Assembly: GCA_937926175.1 (NCBI GenBank)
Contig: CALANV010000037.1
Location: 286,564-350,563 of the forward strand
Direction: 5' to 3'
DNA from: an uncultured Rhodospirillales bacterium
Lineage (GTDB): Bacteria > Pseudomonadota > Alphaproteobacteria > CACIAM-22H2
Length of the DNA: 64,000 nucleotides
Shown here piece by piece: positions 61,990 through 64,000 of the stretch. The position numbers and the translations under genes were made by a program. Every line of letters begins with the position of its first letter. The first letter of the stretch is position 1. Below the pieces are notes generated by a model. It did no database searches and was not told the DNA's origin. It saw nothing but the letters and a program-made list of their open reading frames with translations.

Positions 61990-63062
61990 CGCCCCGATCC
62001 TATGTCCGCCGCCGTCGCATCGTAGTTTGCGGCGCGCAGCGTCCTCGCACGATCGACCATGTCGTCCGCCGCCGTGCGCCGCTGCGCGAGCACGCTGCAA
62101 ATGAGACGAACGGCCTCCGCCGGATGCAGAAGGAGGCGTCCGAGCTCTTCGAGCCCCGCCAAGGCGATGTTCCATCCGCTGATCCGGTATCCCAGCCGAT
62201 GCAGCTTGTCGCGGTGGAAGCGCCAGTATTCCAGCCCACGGCCCGCCACGATACGTCGGGCGATCACCCGGCGGTAGCTGCGCAGCATTTCGCCATGGAC
62301 GCGCTCGAACGTCGCGCGGTCGAGATACTTCGGACCGTACTTGCGCATCATGCCGAGATACTCGACGAGCTGCGGATTGTAGAACCGGCTGAACGCGTTT
62401 CCCATCGAACCCGCGTGCTTGCGCGTATACGTCAGCACCTCGTGGACGAAGCCGAAATCGTGGTGTTCAAGAAGCTCGTAGCAGATCTCGAAATCGGCAT
62501 GGACGTTGTCTTCGTTGTAGAACCCCTCGGGCTTGGCCCGCACCAGATTGGCCCGCAGGAGAAGCGAGGAAGGGCTGCCGAACAGGTAATAGCGCCCGAG
62601 CAGCGTGTTGCGGCAGATCTCCGCCCCGTCCCAGACGGATCGCTCCGGCGGCAGGCCCGTGCCTTCGATCCGGTTGCCGGCGAGGATGTAGGACCCGACG
62701 ATCCCGACGCGCGGATGATGCTCCATGAGGTCGACCATCCGGGCAAGGCAGTCGGGCATCAGCATGTCGTCGGCGTGAAGCACCTTGCAGTAGACCGCAT
62801 CCGGCGAGATCTGGCGCAAGGCCCGGTTCCAGTTGGCGATGATCGGCAGGAAGGTATCGCCCACATGAACCCGGATACGCGGATCGATCCGGGCATAGCG
62901 TTCGGCAATGGCCCGCGTGCGGTCCGTGCTGCAGTTGTCGGAGATGACGTAATCCCAATTCGGGTAGGTTTGGCGGCGGACGCTTTCGATCGCTTCGGCC
63001 AGGAACTTCTCGCCGTTGTAGACAGGTGTGACGACCGTCACCTTGGGCTGAACGTCAGACAT
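61986..63062 (-). CDS. Glycosyltransferase family 2
   Basis: 358 residues from ATG 63062 (a GTG at 63092 would overlap the deacetylase gene). VTVVTPVYNGEKFLAEAIESVRRQTYP, ISDNCSTDRT and LHADDML (variant of the DxD motif) define the GT-A domain. HEVLTYTRKHAGSM near residue 216 is typical of rhamnosyl- or galactosyl-type GT2 proteins. Coupled downstream by ATGA to another GT2 gene. Confidence 0.9.
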   Translation of the reverse strand: MSDVQPKVTVVTPVYNGEKFLAEAIESVRRQTYPNWDYVISDNCSTDRTRAIAERYARIDPRIRVHVGDTFLPIIANWNRALRQISPDAVYCKVLHADDMLMPDCLARMVDLMEHHPRVGIVGSYILAGNRIEGTGLPPERSVWDGAEICRNTLLGRYYLFGSPSSLLLRANLVRAKPEGFYNEDNVHADFEICYELLEHHDFGFVHEVLTYTRKHAGSMGNAFSRFYNPQLVEYLGMMRKYGPKYLDRATFERVHGEMLRSYRRVIARRIVAGRGLEYWRFHRDKLHRLGYRISGWNIALAGLEELGRLLLHPAEAVRLICSVLAQRRTAADDMVDRARTLRAANYDATAADIGSGR

Positions 63063-63070
63063 TCGCGGCG

Positions 63071-63886
63071 TCAGGGATTGTGGTTCACCCAATCGTCGTC
63101 GGAACGAACGAACCAGTTCGCCCGGAACGGCCGCCCGAACGTCAGCAGGGTCGGAACGGTCACGAAGGACAGCGTCGATCCGACGTCGCCAAGAAACCGG
63201 TCGAGTGCGGTGAAAATGGCATTACGGTCCGCGACCGGTTCACCTGGCCGGTCGGCGAGCGTGTCGTGGAGCAGGACGATTGACCCCGCCCTAACTTCGT
63301 TCCTCAGCTGCGCCGTGAACCAGTCCGCGTCGTGGAGCTCCCAATCCCTGGGGCAGGCATTCCACGTGACGACGTCATAGCCGAGAAGCTGAACCTCGAT
63401 GCGCGATCTGACCGTCTGGAGCCCGAATGGCGGCCGGAAGAGCGGCACACCGTACGGCGCGATCGCGGCGTGGCAGGCGCGGATCTGATCCCGCCGCGCC
63501 GCGCGCGAGATCGCGGGGAACTTCGGATGGTCATAGGAATGGTTGGCGATCGCATGCCCCTCGCTGGCGATCCGCTCGATCAGCGCAGGATATCGCCGCG
63601 CGTTGCGGCCGAGCACGAAGAAAGTGGCCTTGGCACCGTGGCGCGCGAGAATGTCGAGCAGCCGCGGCGTGGTCGCGGGATCCGGGCCATCGTCGAAGGT
63701 AAGGGCGGCAACCGGCACCGAGGTGACCACGTGCGTCACCGTACCGAGGAGATGCCGGCCGACCATGCGACGCATGTAGCGCGTGATTCGACGGGGCAGC
63801 CGACGCACGCCGGCGATCAGGTCCGGGCCGTTCGGTCTCGGCCCCGCGCCGGGCGGTAAAGCGCCGTCGGCCGTACCGGACATCAT
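63071..63886 (-). CDS. Polysaccharide deacetylase (NodB homology)
   Basis: 271 residues. NodB motifs: ALTFDDGPD (Asp65, Asp66), HSYDHP (His116, His120), RPPFG and the C-terminal LLHD. A basic, hydrophobic N terminus (TRYMRRMVGRHLLGTVTHVV) may anchor it. It removes acetyl from N-acetylated sugars in the glycan. The start ATGATG contains the stop TGA of the upstream epimerase gene; Met2 is the other possible start. Confidence 0.9.
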   Translation of the reverse strand: MMSGTADGALPPGAGPRPNGPDLIAGVRRLPRRITRYMRRMVGRHLLGTVTHVVTSVPVAALTFDDGPDPATTPRLLDILARHGAKATFFVLGRNARRYPALIERIASEGHAIANHSYDHPKFPAISRAARRDQIRACHAAIAPYGVPLFRPPFGLQTVRSRIEVQLLGYDVVTWNACPRDWELHDADWFTAQLRNEVRAGSIVLLHDTLADRPGEPVADRNAIFTALDRFLGDVGSTLSFVTVPTLLTFGRPFRANWFVRSDDDWVNHNP

Positions 63887-64000
63887 TGGACGGCTTCCTC
63901 CATTACCGGGACGGGGGCGACCGCGGTTCCGCCCATTTTCTGCCTGAAGTACTCGATGGTGCGGAGGAGGCCGGTTTCGAGGGGGACCTTGGGCTCCCAG
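63883..64000 (-). CDS. NAD-dependent epimerase/dehydratase, C-terminal end (UDP-glucuronate decarboxylase type), cut by the window
   Basis: The last 38 residues are visible: WEPKVPLETGLLRTIEYFRQK, then a short Val/Pro tail ending at TGA 63883-63885. The WEPKV.LE.GL..TI.YF phrase is the usual end of UDP-glucuronic acid decarboxylases, which make UDP-xylose. The stop overlaps the deacetylase start. The rest of the gene lies beyond base 64000. Confidence 0.7.
   Translation of the reverse strand, partial: WEPKVPLETGLLRTIEYFRQKMGGTAVAPVPVMEEAVQ

Overview
The window reads as chromosomal DNA of a high-GC alphaproteobacterium, probably near Rhodospirillales-type lineages. The reasons are a fused CysNC, the recG/sdhE/mfd block, an OhrR-type regulator, and very GC-rich codon use over most of the window. 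Species cannot be named from the sequence. The first ~11.5 kb is visibly less GC-rich (28/60 G+C at 8581-8640 against 44/60 at 32881-32940), which suggests an acquired surface-glycan or secondary-metabolism island.

Layout. 1-8 kb: a frameshifted sulfotransferase, cysD-cysNC (PAPS synthesis), then an SxtJ-like / DUF5989 / carbamoyltransferase / SGNH-hydrolase set, so sulfation and carbamoylation of a glycan or metabolite sit side by side. 8.3-11.3 kb: a convergent methyltransferase and radical-SAM/SPASM protein that share a sequence domain present three times; this is the strongest candidate for something undescribed. 11.7-19 kb: a BKACE enzyme, an orphan molybdenum hydroxylase large subunit, an intact IS5-family element sitting exactly at its stop codon, a glycine-zipper lipoprotein and a Do-type protease. 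19-28.4 kb: small membrane and lipoproteins, then carbon catabolism (L-2-hydroxyglutarate oxidase type, HpaI aldolase, 2-hydroxyacid dehydrogenase, ScoAB CoA transferase), a type III polyketide synthase with a membrane methyltransferase, and a fluoroacetate-dehalogenase-like hydrolase.

28.8-33.2 kb: a MexEF-like RND pump without an outer-membrane channel. 33.2-39.1 kb: housekeeping recG, sdhE and mfd, followed by a 9-bp-period repeat. 40.3-46.2 kb: an operon of acyl-CoA ligase, SDR, NIPSNAP, acyl-CoA dehydrogenase, phosphotransferase and DUF6285. Its gene content closely parallels the levulinate (lva) pathway, in which a 4-hydroxyacyl-CoA is phosphorylated before elimination. 46.2-51.3 kb: a TetR regulator divergent from a second RND pump, again without an outer-membrane channel.

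51.4-57.5 kb: a D-threonine-aldolase-type PLP enzyme, HxlR/GST and OhrR/hydrolase divergent pairs, and a chloroperoxidase-type hydrolase. 57.6 kb: tRNA-Ser(UGA). 58-64 kb: a glycan region on the minus strand with a methyltransferase, a LuxR-type response regulator whose phospho-acceptor Asp is Glu, three glycosyltransferases, a NodB-type deacetylase and the end of a UDP-glucuronate-decarboxylase-like gene, most of them tightly coupled.
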